Assembly: GCF_000231385.2 (NCBI RefSeq)
Contig: NC_018515.1
Span: 3,244,501-3,308,500, forward strand
Length of the DNA: 64,000 bases
Reading direction: 5' to 3'
From: Desulfosporosinus meridiei DSM 13257
GTDB lineage: Bacteria; Bacillota; Desulfitobacteriia; Desulfitobacteriales; Desulfitobacteriaceae
Shown here: positions 27,081 to 36,215 of the stretch, piece by piece
How the letters are laid out: each line of letters begins with the position of its first letter
Position numbering within the stretch: position 1 is the first letter of the stretch
Notes under the pieces: generated by a model
Databases searched by the model: none
What the model was told of the DNA's origin: nothing
Seen by the model: only the letters and a program-made list of their open reading frames with translations
Position numbers and translations under genes: made by a program

Positions 27081-29183
27081 TTAATGCCTGTCCTTTCCAA
27101 TATTAATGATTAAGTTCTTGGCCTCATCTAGTTTTGCCTGGCAGTTCTCTTCTAATAGAATAGTCGTATACTCCTTTTTTATCAGGGCGGGACCTGGTAA
27201 ATCCATTCCATTCCTTAAATCTTTCCAATGGAATACTTTCACTTTTCGAAAGCCCCCTTGTAGATAGACCATTTGCATCTCGATACTTGTTGGTGAAGCA
27301 GTATTTTCTCCTACAATACTATTTGCATTTATAAAGCTTTCCTCAAGTCTAGGTTCTATTCCACTCTGTGGAAGCCTTTCCTTTTCTTGAGCAACCAGTC
27401 GGAAATTAACTAAAACTAATAAATTCTCAGGCTGACAATAACCATAAAGTCTTTCGTGAGCTTCATGAAACTCCTTAGTAAGCTGCTGCCAAATCTCTGG
27501 ATCACTTACAATACCTCTGACGGGAATATTGATTTCGTGATGTTGATCCTGGTACTTTAAATCTGCAGACCACGTGTATTCACGCTGATCCCCACTTACC
27601 CCCAAACGAGATAGTTCTTCATCAGCTTGAAATCTCAATTCCAGCATAGCCTTACTCCAACTTAGGCTTGGGACTTCGCCTAACACTTCATAAAGGTTAC
27701 GCAAACCCTCGAACTGAAAGTTCGAGTGAAATAACCCCTGAGCACAAAAAACCGGGGCAAGTTCCGGAACCACAACTTGCCTTATCCCCACTCCTTTGGC
27801 CAATGCAGTTGCAAATAAGGGTAGCGCGCCTCCAACAGCCGCCAAAGCGAAGGAACGGGGGTCATATCCCTTTTTAACAGTCATTAAGTAAACAGCATCT
27901 GCCATTAAGGAAAGGGCTACTTGATAAATAGCATAGGCTGCTTCCGGAACAGCTAGTCCCAATGGTTTGGCTACATTCTTTTCGATTGAAGCATAAGCTA
28001 ATTCTTTATTTAAGACCATCCGACCACCTAAAAAACTTCGATCATCGATTAACCCCATAATCAAGGCCGCATCCGTAATCGTCGGCTCTTGACCACCTAA
28101 CCCATAGCATGCCGGACCGGGCTTAGCACCTGCAGATTGTGGACCGACCTTCAGCATCCCTCCCTTGTCCAACCAGGCAATACTCCCTCCGCCAGCCCCT
28201 ACAGTATGAATATCTAACATAGGAAGTTGGACTGGGTATCCTGCGATCTCTGCTTGAGGGGTTAGTTCCATCATACCTTGCCGTATTAAAGAAACATCAA
28301 AACTCGTCCCCCCCATATCTCCGATTACCAAGTCAGATAACCCTTGCCCCCGGGCCAGGATCCAACCTCCTTTCACTCCACCTGCCGGACCAGAAAACAA
28401 AGTGTTTACTGCACGCCTACCTGCTTGAGTTAAGTCAGTAAGGCCGCCGTTGTTTTGAGCAATCGATATAGGAACCCGCAGTCCTTTAGCTCGCAAATGC
28501 GCCCGCAAATCTTGTAAGTATTTTCCGAGAATGGGGCTTAAACGAGCGTTTAAGACGGTTGTCGAAGTACGTTCATATTCTCCAAGCTGAGAAGACAATT
28601 CCGAGGAGAGTGTGACAAATACATTTGGCAAAAGTTCCTGAAGATGTTCTTTAAACTCAACTTCATGCTTCGGATTCCGACAAGCAAACAGCAAACAAAC
28701 TGCGACAGCTTCCACCTCTTCTTGACGGAGAAATTCCGCAAGCATAGGAATTTGTGTTCTATCCACAGGTTTAACTGCCACGCCCCGGTAATCCATCCGT
28801 TCCCTCAAGCCAATCCGCAGATGACGAGGAACTAAAACCGGAGGCAGAGAAACACTAAAATCCCATTGCTCATTTAAACGTGAACGCCGTAATTCTAAAG
28901 CATCACGAAATCCCTCAGTTGTGATGAGGGCCGTTTTTGCTCCTTGACCCTGTAGCAGAGCATTTATACCGACAGTGGTTCCGTGAGTAAACTTTTCGGT
29001 CTGGGCAAGGAATTCTTCAAGAGTAATGTTGAAATGTTCCGCAAGTTCATTCAAACCACGAATAATTGGTTCAAGGGGGTTCTCAATACTAGACGGTATC
29101 TTTGCAGTAGCGGCACATCCCCCCTCATCACGAACAATAAAATCAGCAAAGGTTCCGCCTACATCGACTGCAACTTTAAACAT
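27081..29183 (-). CDS. hyuA: Hydantoinase A/oxoprolinase-family subunit
   Basis: 700-aa ATP-binding subunit with an ASKHA fold. The N-terminal phosphate loop is VAVDVGGTFADFIV; the second is IGDMGGTSFDVSLI near 290, followed by GAGGGSIAW; KKGYDPRSFALAAVGGALPLFA is the adenosine-binding region. It phosphorylates or activates the substrate for HyuB. An AGAGGAG site precedes the ATG. It sits between ubiD and hyuB, and the whole unit lies behind a cobalamin riboswitch. The genuine substrate is unknown. Confidence 0.93.
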   Translation of the reverse strand: MFKVAVDVGGTFADFIVRDEGGCAATAKIPSSIENPLEPIIRGLNELAEHFNITLEEFLAQTEKFTHGTTVGINALLQGQGAKTALITTEGFRDALELRRSRLNEQWDFSVSLPPVLVPRHLRIGLRERMDYRGVAVKPVDRTQIPMLAEFLRQEEVEAVAVCLLFACRNPKHEVEFKEHLQELLPNVFVTLSSELSSQLGEYERTSTTVLNARLSPILGKYLQDLRAHLRAKGLRVPISIAQNNGGLTDLTQAGRRAVNTLFSGPAGGVKGGWILARGQGLSDLVIGDMGGTSFDVSLIRQGMMELTPQAEIAGYPVQLPMLDIHTVGAGGGSIAWLDKGGMLKVGPQSAGAKPGPACYGLGGQEPTITDAALIMGLIDDRSFLGGRMVLNKELAYASIEKNVAKPLGLAVPEAAYAIYQVALSLMADAVYLMTVKKGYDPRSFALAAVGGALPLFATALAKGVGIRQVVVPELAPVFCAQGLFHSNFQFEGLRNLYEVLGEVPSLSWSKAMLELRFQADEELSRLGVSGDQREYTWSADLKYQDQHHEINIPVRGIVSDPEIWQQLTKEFHEAHERLYGYCQPENLLVLVNFRLVAQEKERLPQSGIEPRLEESFINANSIVGENTASPTSIEMQMVYLQGGFRKVKVFHWKDLRNGMDLPGPALIKKEYTTILLEENCQAKLDEAKNLIINIGKDRH

Positions 29184-29287
29184 CTATTCTCCTCTTCTTT
29201 CAAGTCATTTCTAGATCCCTTATACAATCTCAAAACCCTTGACTTAATTCATATATTATAGAGACTCTTCCCGAAACTAATACTCCT

Positions 29288-30661
29288 TTATAGTCCAAAA
29301 GACCCCAGGAAACGACGAACTTGATTCTGCACTTCAACTGACATTGTTACAGTAGGGGCAAACCCTTCAAGTGGTTTAGTGGCATCAATCCCCATCTTAG
29401 CGGTTCGACTTAGGTCATCACTTGATGGGTCTAGAGTACATCCCATGCCCATATGCTGTGGGACAATCGTCACTCCCTTGTCTGCTTGAAGCCGGGTAGC
29501 CATAGCCCATAACACCTGACGTTCATCAAAGACGTCTACATCTTCATCAACCACGACAACCATTTTTAAATTATGATCAACCGAGAAAGCAGTAAAAATG
29601 GCCTGTTGGGCCTGCCCTTCAGCAATCTTTTTCATGGAAATATAGCAATGAAACAGGCCGCAGGCAGATATAGGAGCATGAACACTTTTAATGTTTGGAA
29701 GAGTCCTATTTAAGGCATTTAGCACATCCCCTTCTCTCTGTACTGCCACTATAGTAATGTGCTCCGAACTCATACCTGGAGTGATGTCCTGATAGAGGGG
29801 TTTCGTTCGATACTGAACCGCTTTAACCTTAAAGATATTTTCCGTACTGCGGTAACAGGCGTAATTTGTAAATTCTGCAAAAGGCCCTTCTGATTCTCGT
29901 TCTCCGGCTACGATTTCCCCTTCAATAATCACCTCAGCATAGGCCGGAACCATTAGATCCACTGTATGGCAGCGAGCAACCTCCAGGGGAGCCCCAAATA
30001 GTCCTCCCATTGCTGCGAATTTACCGAGATCATAAGGAATCAAAGCCATCGATCCCATAGAAATATTGGGATGAATACCTAGTACGATGGTTGCCTCCAA
30101 TGATTTCCCCAGTTCTTCAGAGCGTCGAAAATACTCCCATAGACGTTGCCGGGAATGGAGGCTAATCCCTAATTTGTCTTTTCCTTTTAACTGCATCCTA
30201 TGATAACCTGCGGTATCAGCACCCGTGAGTGGATCCTTAGCAATCACTAATCCTGCTGTGATATACGGCCCTGCATCGATGGGAAAGTGGGTTAAAATCG
30301 GCAGCTTGTACAAATCAACCTCCGAGCCCACAAAAATATTCTCCCGAAAAGGAGCTTCCTGTACCTCAACAGGTTCAATTCTTTGATTAATTCTCTTGGA
30401 GAATTCAGCGGCCAATTCATTGGGATGAACCCCCATTGCTAACGCTAGACGTTCACGGGGAGCTAAAACATTCGTAACTACCGAAATATCATGTCCTTTG
30501 ACATTTTCAAATATCGTCAATGGATAACGCCGAGCCTTTTCTAATTCCATGATTAAAGTACTAATCTCATACTTGGGATCAATTTCCTCTTGGACATGAA
30601 CAACCTCCCTAGGATTTTGCTGCTTTACTTGATCTATAAACGATCTCAAATCCTGTTCCAA
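29288..30661 (-). CDS. UbiD-family (de)carboxylase
   Basis: 457-aa enzyme of the prenylated-FMN-dependent UbiD family, which reversibly decarboxylates aromatic or unsaturated acids. Family features: LPILTHFPIDAGPYITAGLVIAKDP near residue 118-143, AGYHRMQLKGKDKLG, GSMALIPYDLGKFAAMGGL, and the acidic active-site segment GERESEGPFAEFTNYA near 255-270. The start codon is TTG at 30661 with AATAGGAGG upstream. It is the first gene of ubiD-hyuA-hyuB. No UbiX (cofactor maker) gene is in the window. The aromatic or other substrate cannot be told. Confidence 0.9.
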   Translation of the reverse strand: MEQDLRSFIDQVKQQNPREVVHVQEEIDPKYEISTLIMELEKARRYPLTIFENVKGHDISVVTNVLAPRERLALAMGVHPNELAAEFSKRINQRIEPVEVQEAPFRENIFVGSEVDLYKLPILTHFPIDAGPYITAGLVIAKDPLTGADTAGYHRMQLKGKDKLGISLHSRQRLWEYFRRSEELGKSLEATIVLGIHPNISMGSMALIPYDLGKFAAMGGLFGAPLEVARCHTVDLMVPAYAEVIIEGEIVAGERESEGPFAEFTNYACYRSTENIFKVKAVQYRTKPLYQDITPGMSSEHITIVAVQREGDVLNALNRTLPNIKSVHAPISACGLFHCYISMKKIAEGQAQQAIFTAFSVDHNLKMVVVVDEDVDVFDERQVLWAMATRLQADKGVTIVPQHMGMGCTLDPSSDDLSRTAKMGIDATKPLEGFAPTVTMSVEVQNQVRRFLGSFGL

Positions 30662-30816
30662 AATAAACGCCTCCTATTTTTTCCTGACCCATTTGGACCG
30701 CTAATCCCCACTAATTCCCCTCATCCATCTCCAGCACGCGCCTGTTCCGAATAATTGACCTCCCAGGCAAATCCAATTCTTCAAGAGCCCTTACGGAAAA
30801 CCAAAAAAGACGATAG

Positions 30817-30846
30817 AAAAAGCCCGCAGTCATTGACTGGGGGCTT
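30817..30846 (-). terminator. Riboswitch terminator ahead of ubiD
   Basis: Stem pairing AAAGCCC..CAGTCA with TGACTG..GGGCTTT, followed by TTTTT and a further T run on the minus strand. A small hairpin (AAGCCTG/CAGGCTT, about 30861-30879) stands between it and the aptamer and may take part in the switch. Confidence 0.75.
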
Positions 30847-30885
30847 TACCATCGTCCACCAAAGCCTGAAAACAGGCTTATCGTA

Positions 30886-31041
30886 TATTACAGGCAGGTC
30901 TTCTGGCTCAAAGTTCATCATCTCCGCACGCCTTCCCAGCCGAAGCCAGTGGCCAATGTACGAGACTCCCTTCTCACAGTGGTGGGTCCGCTCAGGATTA
31001 ATACCTGATTCCCTATTCTCCCTATCAGGGCACCTGTAATA
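30886..31041 (-). ncRNA. Cobalamin riboswitch
   Basis: On the minus strand the segment shows the B12 aptamer layout: P1 strands TATTACAGG (31033-31041) and CCTGTAATA (30886-30894), GGTGCCCTGATAGGGAGAA, a GGGACCCACC-like core with CCTGAGCGGACCCACC, CACTGTGAGAAGGGAGTC, CCACTGGCTTCGGCTGGGAAGG, and the B12 box GCCAGAAGACCTGCC. It senses adenosylcobalamin or a related corrinoid. With the terminator at 30817 it should switch off transcription of the next minus-strand gene, ubiD at 30661, when B12 is abundant. Recognised by motif, not by a covariance model. Confidence 0.93.
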
Positions 31042-31264
31042 GGTATTTTACCAGCTTGGATTTTTCAGCTAGTTTATTTGAATATATCCTTCGACATTGA
31101 GTTAGTATTTCCTGCTATTTCATAATTTTTTGTTTAATCTATATTGTCGATGTTTGTTTAAAACCGAGGGGGTCTTTCGTCCTATTTTTAGATGAACTTT
31201 ATCTAAATTCATCAAACCCTGTTAGCTTTTATGATATAATCTTCATAACTTCATATAAGAGAGG

Positions 31265-33484
31265 GTGGACCAACTGAAAAAGCTAATTTTTTCCGTCATT
31301 ACTACGCTTGCATTCGCCTTATGTGCACCTCTAATTGCACAAGCAAGCCCCTTAGCCTTTACTTCCGAACGTATCGCAGGACAAGACAGAGTTGAAACAG
31401 CTCTTAAGATATCTCAAAAAGGATGGGACTCCGCTCTAACCGTAATTTTGTGTGAAAATAATGATTATCCCGATTCTATAGCGGCAACTCCTTTTGCTGT
31501 AAGCTTAAACGCACCTATTTTATTGACTAAGGGCGACACAATCGACCCTCGAGTTATTAAAGAGCTGCAGCGCCTCTCACCGGATAGAGTAATCCTCCTA
31601 GGCGGCACTGCTTGCTTACAACCGGCCATTGAAAAAGAACTTGAAGGACTTTCTTTACACTGGGAGAGAATTGGGGGAATAGATCGTTATGAAACATCCG
31701 TTCTTCTGGCTAAAGAGTTATACAGTGATTCAATGATTCTTGCTAATGGAGATAATTTCCCCGATGCTCTATCGGCGGCTACATATGCGGGAATAAAACA
31801 GATCCCCATCGTTCTTACCTCTACCACGCTGCCTGATTCAGTCATCAAATATTATCAAGATAATGCTCCAAAACATTTAATCGTAATAGGTGGAGAAGTA
31901 GTTGTTCCTTCTAAAGAGTTATCTAAGCATAGCTTCGTGATTGAAACTCGTTTAGGCGGCTATGATCGGTACGAAACCAATGCTAAAGTTGTCTCCTTTA
32001 TGAAAGAAGCTTATTCGTCAAATGATCTTTTCTTAGCTTCGGGCATCACATTTCCCGATGCTGTAGCGGGAACTGTACTTGCCTCTAAATCTAACGCCCC
32101 CCTTTTACTTACAGAAAAAGATGATATTCCTCCTGCAGTTTACAGTATTATGCGTCAACATATGAAAGTCGAACCACCTACTCAGGGACCTTCAAATAAT
32201 AACTCTCTAAATCAAGGAACAGTCACTGCTTCAGGAGGTTTAAACCTTAGAGAAACACCCTCTGCCAGCGGCAACGTACTTATTACGATTCCTACAGGAA
32301 CGACAATTAATCTTATTGAAAAGCAAGATCAGTGGTATAAAGCCAGCTATCAATCGAAAACAGGCTGGGTCTCGGCTAACTATCTTAGCGTTATAGCGAA
32401 AAAGGGAGTTATTAGTGCTTCCGGGGGATTAAATCTTAGAGAAACCCCCTCTTCCGACGGGAAAATGCTTGTCACAATACCCAAAGATGCATCCGTTGAG
32501 CTTATCGAACAGCAAGGGGATTGGTATAAGACAACCTACCAATCTCAGACCGGTTGGATTTCCGCTCAATATGTAATACTTGCCGGAACAAACATAGAAA
32601 CACCTCCAACTTCTACAGCTATTAACTTAAGTCCCAATGGTAAAGTTTATATTCTAGGGGGAACAGGCATCATCGGCTCATACGCTCAAAATATTATGGA
32701 AGGAAAGTCTCCTTCTAAATACCCTGACAATCTCAAGGCTTTTCCTGCCTTGCCTGCTGAAATTAAAGAACCCTCAAGAGGTGACGATGATGTCCCTACC
32801 CCTCCCACTAATCCCTCTGATCCTCCTGCAACAACTTATGACCCATCCACAGAAGTACTGATCAATCCTTTTGATGGAATTCCCGCCAATGCATTGTCCG
32901 GAAAGACTATCATGATTGACCCCGGTCACGGCGGCCCGGATACAGGGGCAATCGGCCCTTCTAAAACCTACGAAAAAAATAACACTTTAGCAATTGCCCT
33001 AGCCTTACGGGACACCCTAAAACAAGCCGGCGCTACCGTTATCCTTACCAGAGATAAAGATATCGCACTTTGTCAAAACTACACTGAAATTGAAGATCTA
33101 CAAGCACGGGTTAACCTGGCAAATAACGCAAAGCCAGACTTATTTATCAGTATCCATAATGATGCAAATACAAAGTCCGATATTCAAGGTACCTCAACCT
33201 ATTATTCTCAAGATAACCCTCAAAACTTCGCCAGCCAACATTTAGCTAATAGCATCCAATCTGCTGTAATCGGTACGATTAAATCTAATAACCGCGGACT
33301 TAAACAAGCAGGATTTTATGTTTTACGCAACACTACCATGCCTGCAATCCTTTTAGAAACAGCCTTTATATCTAACCCTTATGAGGAAGCTAGATTACAG
33401 AACCCTAACTTTCATAAGAACGTTGCCAGTTCCATTCTGATTGGAATCTACAACTATTATAAAAACCCCTTGCCTAAGGCATGA
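31265..33484 (+). CDS. Secreted N-acetylmuramoyl-L-alanine amidase with CWB2 and SH3 domains
   Basis: Secreted cell-wall hydrolase of up to 739 aa. Signal peptide KKLIFSVITTLAFALCAPLIA, then three CWB2-type wall-anchoring repeats (each beginning with a variant of ERIGGxDRYET, near 37, 130 and 228), two bacterial SH3 repeats (SASGGLNLRETPS, near 320 and 385), a proline-rich linker, and a C-terminal zinc Amidase_3 domain (MIDPGHGGPDTGAIG near 550, SIHNDA, and ILLETAFISN). The frame opens at GTG 31265, but that codon lies in the GAGGGTGG site; a CTG at 31274 would give a signal peptide starting MKK at normal spacing, so a CTG start is quite possible. Confidence 0.92.
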   Translation: MDQLKKLIFSVITTLAFALCAPLIAQASPLAFTSERIAGQDRVETALKISQKGWDSALTVILCENNDYPDSIAATPFAVSLNAPILLTKGDTIDPRVIKELQRLSPDRVILLGGTACLQPAIEKELEGLSLHWERIGGIDRYETSVLLAKELYSDSMILANGDNFPDALSAATYAGIKQIPIVLTSTTLPDSVIKYYQDNAPKHLIVIGGEVVVPSKELSKHSFVIETRLGGYDRYETNAKVVSFMKEAYSSNDLFLASGITFPDAVAGTVLASKSNAPLLLTEKDDIPPAVYSIMRQHMKVEPPTQGPSNNNSLNQGTVTASGGLNLRETPSASGNVLITIPTGTTINLIEKQDQWYKASYQSKTGWVSANYLSVIAKKGVISASGGLNLRETPSSDGKMLVTIPKDASVELIEQQGDWYKTTYQSQTGWISAQYVILAGTNIETPPTSTAINLSPNGKVYILGGTGIIGSYAQNIMEGKSPSKYPDNLKAFPALPAEIKEPSRGDDDVPTPPTNPSDPPATTYDPSTEVLINPFDGIPANALSGKTIMIDPGHGGPDTGAIGPSKTYEKNNTLAIALALRDTLKQAGATVILTRDKDIALCQNYTEIEDLQARVNLANNAKPDLFISIHNDANTKSDIQGTSTYYSQDNPQNFASQHLANSIQSAVIGTIKSNNRGLKQAGFYVLRNTTMPAILLETAFISNPYEEARLQNPNFHKNVASSILIGIYNYYKNPLPKA

Positions 33485-33520
33485 TCCCAATCAATAATAC
33501 CCATCTATAAAGTCACTAAA

Positions 33521-33556
33521 AAACAGGGTGTTTCGCATCTACGAAACACCCTGTTT
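33521..33556. terminator. Shared bidirectional terminator
   Basis: Perfect 15-bp arms (33521-33535 and 33542-33556) between the convergent amidase and ilvH genes, with T-rich tracts on both strands. Confidence 0.85.
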
Positions 33557-33580
33557 CTTCATATAAACCCATCATCAAGC

Positions 33581-34078
33581 TCATTGAGCTTTAGCGGGAA
33601 TAGGTCCTCGGGAAAGAGCAATTTTTCCTGTGCGAGCGATTTCGATAATTCCATGATCGTCATCTAAAACCTGACACAGTGCATCAATCTTTGTTTCATC
33701 TCCGGATAGTTCTATGACCATTGTTTCTCTATTGACATCCACAATGCTTGCTCGAAAAATCTCTACAATATTAATAATATCCGATCGGGTTGCAGCACTT
33801 GCTTTCACCTTAATCAAGGCCAGCTCCCGTTGAATTGATTCAACGGCAGTAAGATCACTGATTTTTATGACATCAACAAGCTTTGACAATTGATTGACAA
33901 CCTGTTCTTGCTCGATTTCATCCCCTTCTACCACAATAGTAATTCTTGTGGTATCAGCTTCTTCCGTATAACCTGCCGCAATGCTCTCAATATTAAAAGC
34001 CCGACGGCTTATCAATCCGGATATATGGGTTAAAACTCCCGGTTTATTTTCGACTAAAACAGCGAGTGTATGCTTCAT
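33581..34078 (-). CDS. ilvH: Acetolactate synthase, regulatory (small) subunit
   Basis: Regulatory subunit of acetohydroxyacid synthase, which binds valine and activates IlvB. The 165-aa protein starts with an ACT domain (TLAVLVENKPGVLTHISGLISRRAFNIESIAAG, the valine-binding type) and has a C-terminal ALS_ss_C domain (ELALIKVKA, VDVNRETMVIELSG). Its start overlaps the ilvB stop by 4 bp, so the subunits are co-translated. No ilvC or leuA follows; the operon ends at the 33521 terminator. Confidence 0.95.
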   Translation of the reverse strand: MKHTLAVLVENKPGVLTHISGLISRRAFNIESIAAGYTEEADTTRITIVVEGDEIEQEQVVNQLSKLVDVIKISDLTAVESIQRELALIKVKASAATRSDIINIVEIFRASIVDVNRETMVIELSGDETKIDALCQVLDDDHGIIEIARTGKIALSRGPIPAKAQ

Positions 34079-35775
34079 TCTTCTATTCCTCCCAACATCA
34101 TCTGATCCAAACAGGCACCGGCTGGAACCATTGGAAAGACATCTAATACTTCCGGAATCCGGATATCCACCACCACGGGACCGGGAATTGCCAGAGCTTC
34201 TTGCAAGGTTTTTTCTAATTCTTCCGGTTTAGACACTCTTAAACCAGCGACACCCATAGCCTCAGCCAGTTTTACAAAATCCGTAGCCGACCCTTTTAAA
34301 CTCGTCTGGGAATAGCGTCCTCCATAAAACATTCTTTGCCATTGAGCTACCATTCCCAGGCATTGATTGTTTAGAATTAAAACTTTCACAGGAAAATTAA
34401 ATTCTGCAGCAGCAGCCAGTTCCTGACAATTCATCATGAACCCACCGTCACCTACAAAAAGAATAACGGCTCTATCCGGAAGACCACACTGAGCCCCTAA
34501 GGCTGCGGGAAGACCATAACCCATTGTACCCAGACCGCCTGATGTCAGAAGTGAGCGGGGATTTTTAAAACCATAAAATTGGGCCACCCACATCTGGTGT
34601 TGTCCTACATCAGTAACGATAACCGCATCACCTTGGGTTAATTGACTCACTTTCTCAACAACTGCTTGGGGCATTACGGAATCTGAGTTTTGCACATAAG
34701 TTAACGGCTTTTCCTTGTACCAATTACGCACTTTCTCCAGCCAAGTTCGAACTCGCCCTTTTAGTTCATCTGATACATTCCTAACCTCTTGGTTAAGCGC
34801 TGGAAGTGACCATCTCATATCTCCAACCACACGCAAGTTTGCTATCACGTTTTTATTAATTTCAGCCGGATCAATATCAAAATGGATAATCTTTGCTTTT
34901 GCCGCAAACTCGCTCAAGAGCCCTGTCACTCTATCGTCAAAACGCACCCCGATTCCTATCAGCAAATCACATTCCGTTGTAGCCATATTTGCAGCATAGG
35001 TTCCGTGCATTCCAACCATTCCGAGGAATTGGGGATGGTCGTTTGCTAAACACCCTAAGCCCATTAAGGTTGAAATCACCGGAAATCCGCTAAGGTCTAT
35101 CAACTCTTGAAGTTCCTTAGAAGAATCAGATAGATTGACACCGCCCCCCACAAAGATAAGGGGCTTTTGAGCTAACCTCATTTCTGCCAGAACCTTATCA
35201 AGGATACTTGAATCACCTTCAAATACAGGTCGATAACCACGCAACTTAACCTCTTCAGGATATTGGTAATCAAAGGAAGCAGCAAAAACATCTTTCGCAA
35301 TATCAACAACAACCGGTCCCGGTCTGCCTGTGCGGGCAATATAGAAGGCTTCTTTAAGGGCACCGGGTAAATCTTCAACTTTTTTTACCAAATAATTGTG
35401 TTTAGTTATTGGGGTTGTAATTCCTCGAATATCAGCCTCCTGGAAGGAGTCTCTCCCAATCAAAGGAACGGACACTTGACCCGTAATAGCCACTAAAGGA
35501 ATAGAATCCATGTAAGCTGTGGCAATCCCAGTTACAAGATTTGTTGCTCCTGGACCAGAGGTGGCGATAACAACTCCTACCTTCCCTGTAGCTCTTGCGT
35601 AACCATCAGCAGCATGGACAGCTCCTTGTTCATGTTTGGTGAGAATATGTCTAAACTTTGCTTGATACAAAGCATCATAAAGCGTCAACACTGAACCACC
35701 GGGATAGCCAAATACCACATCAACATTTTCGTTTTTAAGAGACTCTATAATCGCTTCTGCTCCTGTAATTATCAA
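34075..35775 (-). CDS. ilvB: Acetolactate synthase, catalytic (large) subunit
   Basis: Thiamine-diphosphate and FAD-dependent enzyme that condenses pyruvate (or pyruvate and 2-oxobutyrate) for valine, leucine and isoleucine synthesis. The three domains are intact: N-terminal Pyr domain with the catalytic Glu in TKHEQGAVHAADGYARA, central FAD-binding domain, C-terminal PP domain with FVGDGGFMMNCQELAAA and LNNQCLGMVAQWQ. I favour the TTG at 35775 (566 aa), which has GAGGGT 7 nt upstream, over a GTG at 35790 inside that site. No T-box or leader peptide rich in branched-chain codons was recognised upstream. Confidence 0.95.
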   Translation of the reverse strand: MIITGAEAIIESLKNENVDVVFGYPGGSVLTLYDALYQAKFRHILTKHEQGAVHAADGYARATGKVGVVIATSGPGATNLVTGIATAYMDSIPLVAITGQVSVPLIGRDSFQEADIRGITTPITKHNYLVKKVEDLPGALKEAFYIARTGRPGPVVVDIAKDVFAASFDYQYPEEVKLRGYRPVFEGDSSILDKVLAEMRLAQKPLIFVGGGVNLSDSSKELQELIDLSGFPVISTLMGLGCLANDHPQFLGMVGMHGTYAANMATTECDLLIGIGVRFDDRVTGLLSEFAAKAKIIHFDIDPAEINKNVIANLRVVGDMRWSLPALNQEVRNVSDELKGRVRTWLEKVRNWYKEKPLTYVQNSDSVMPQAVVEKVSQLTQGDAVIVTDVGQHQMWVAQFYGFKNPRSLLTSGGLGTMGYGLPAALGAQCGLPDRAVILFVGDGGFMMNCQELAAAAEFNFPVKVLILNNQCLGMVAQWQRMFYGGRYSQTSLKGSATDFVKLAEAMGVAGLRVSKPEELEKTLQEALAIPGPVVVDIRIPEVLDVFPMVPAGACLDQMMLGGIEE

Positions 35776-36135
35776 ATTAGTTACCCTCACTTTCTCTTCT
35801 GCGCAAATATATTATTCAAATATATCAAATAATCTTCATCTTTTGAACAGCTTGACCAAAATATCCATAAATTCGTTGGCTTTTTTCCTCATAATTATAA
35901 CATAAGAATACATCTGAGCGGACTAAGATGGGTTGATCTTAATTATCCCTTTGTTTCTAGAAAAATTAACATAGAATTATTTATACAATATTATAATAGA
36001 TTACAAAAAATTTTTCTATACTATAAAAGAAACAATAACTACTTAAACGAATCAAATATTATCAAATTGAGAGCGAACATCAGTCATCATCTCCTGAGCC
36101 ATCCAGTTCTTTGTAAGCGATAAGTTGAAAAAAGT
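35776..36135. other. Leader and promoter region of ilvB
   Basis: About 360 bp of very AT-rich DNA. TATAAT-like elements on the minus strand suggest a promoter near 35985. I looked for a T-box (GGTGGTACC-type antiterminator) and found none. A short frame near 36060-36135 (ending MAQEMMTDVRSQFDNI) reads like coding sequence but has no good start site. Confidence 0.4.
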
Positions 36136-36175
36136 AAAAGGCGCCTCGCTTTTTGACGAGGCACCTTGCCTTTTT
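36136..36175 (-). terminator. Terminator after the BenE-family gene
   Basis: GC-rich stem (CGCCTCG/CGAGGCA) extended by AAAAGG/CCTTTT with a T run on the minus strand. Confidence 0.75.
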
Positions 36176-36215
36176 GGATAAAAACCTTTTCTATCTAATC
36201 TGCAGTTTTGAGTTG

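Noticed and set aside
35776-36135. T-box or leader-peptide attenuator upstream of ilvB
   Set aside because: No GGTGGTACC-type T-box sequence and no run of Ile/Leu/Val codons behind a ribosome binding site.
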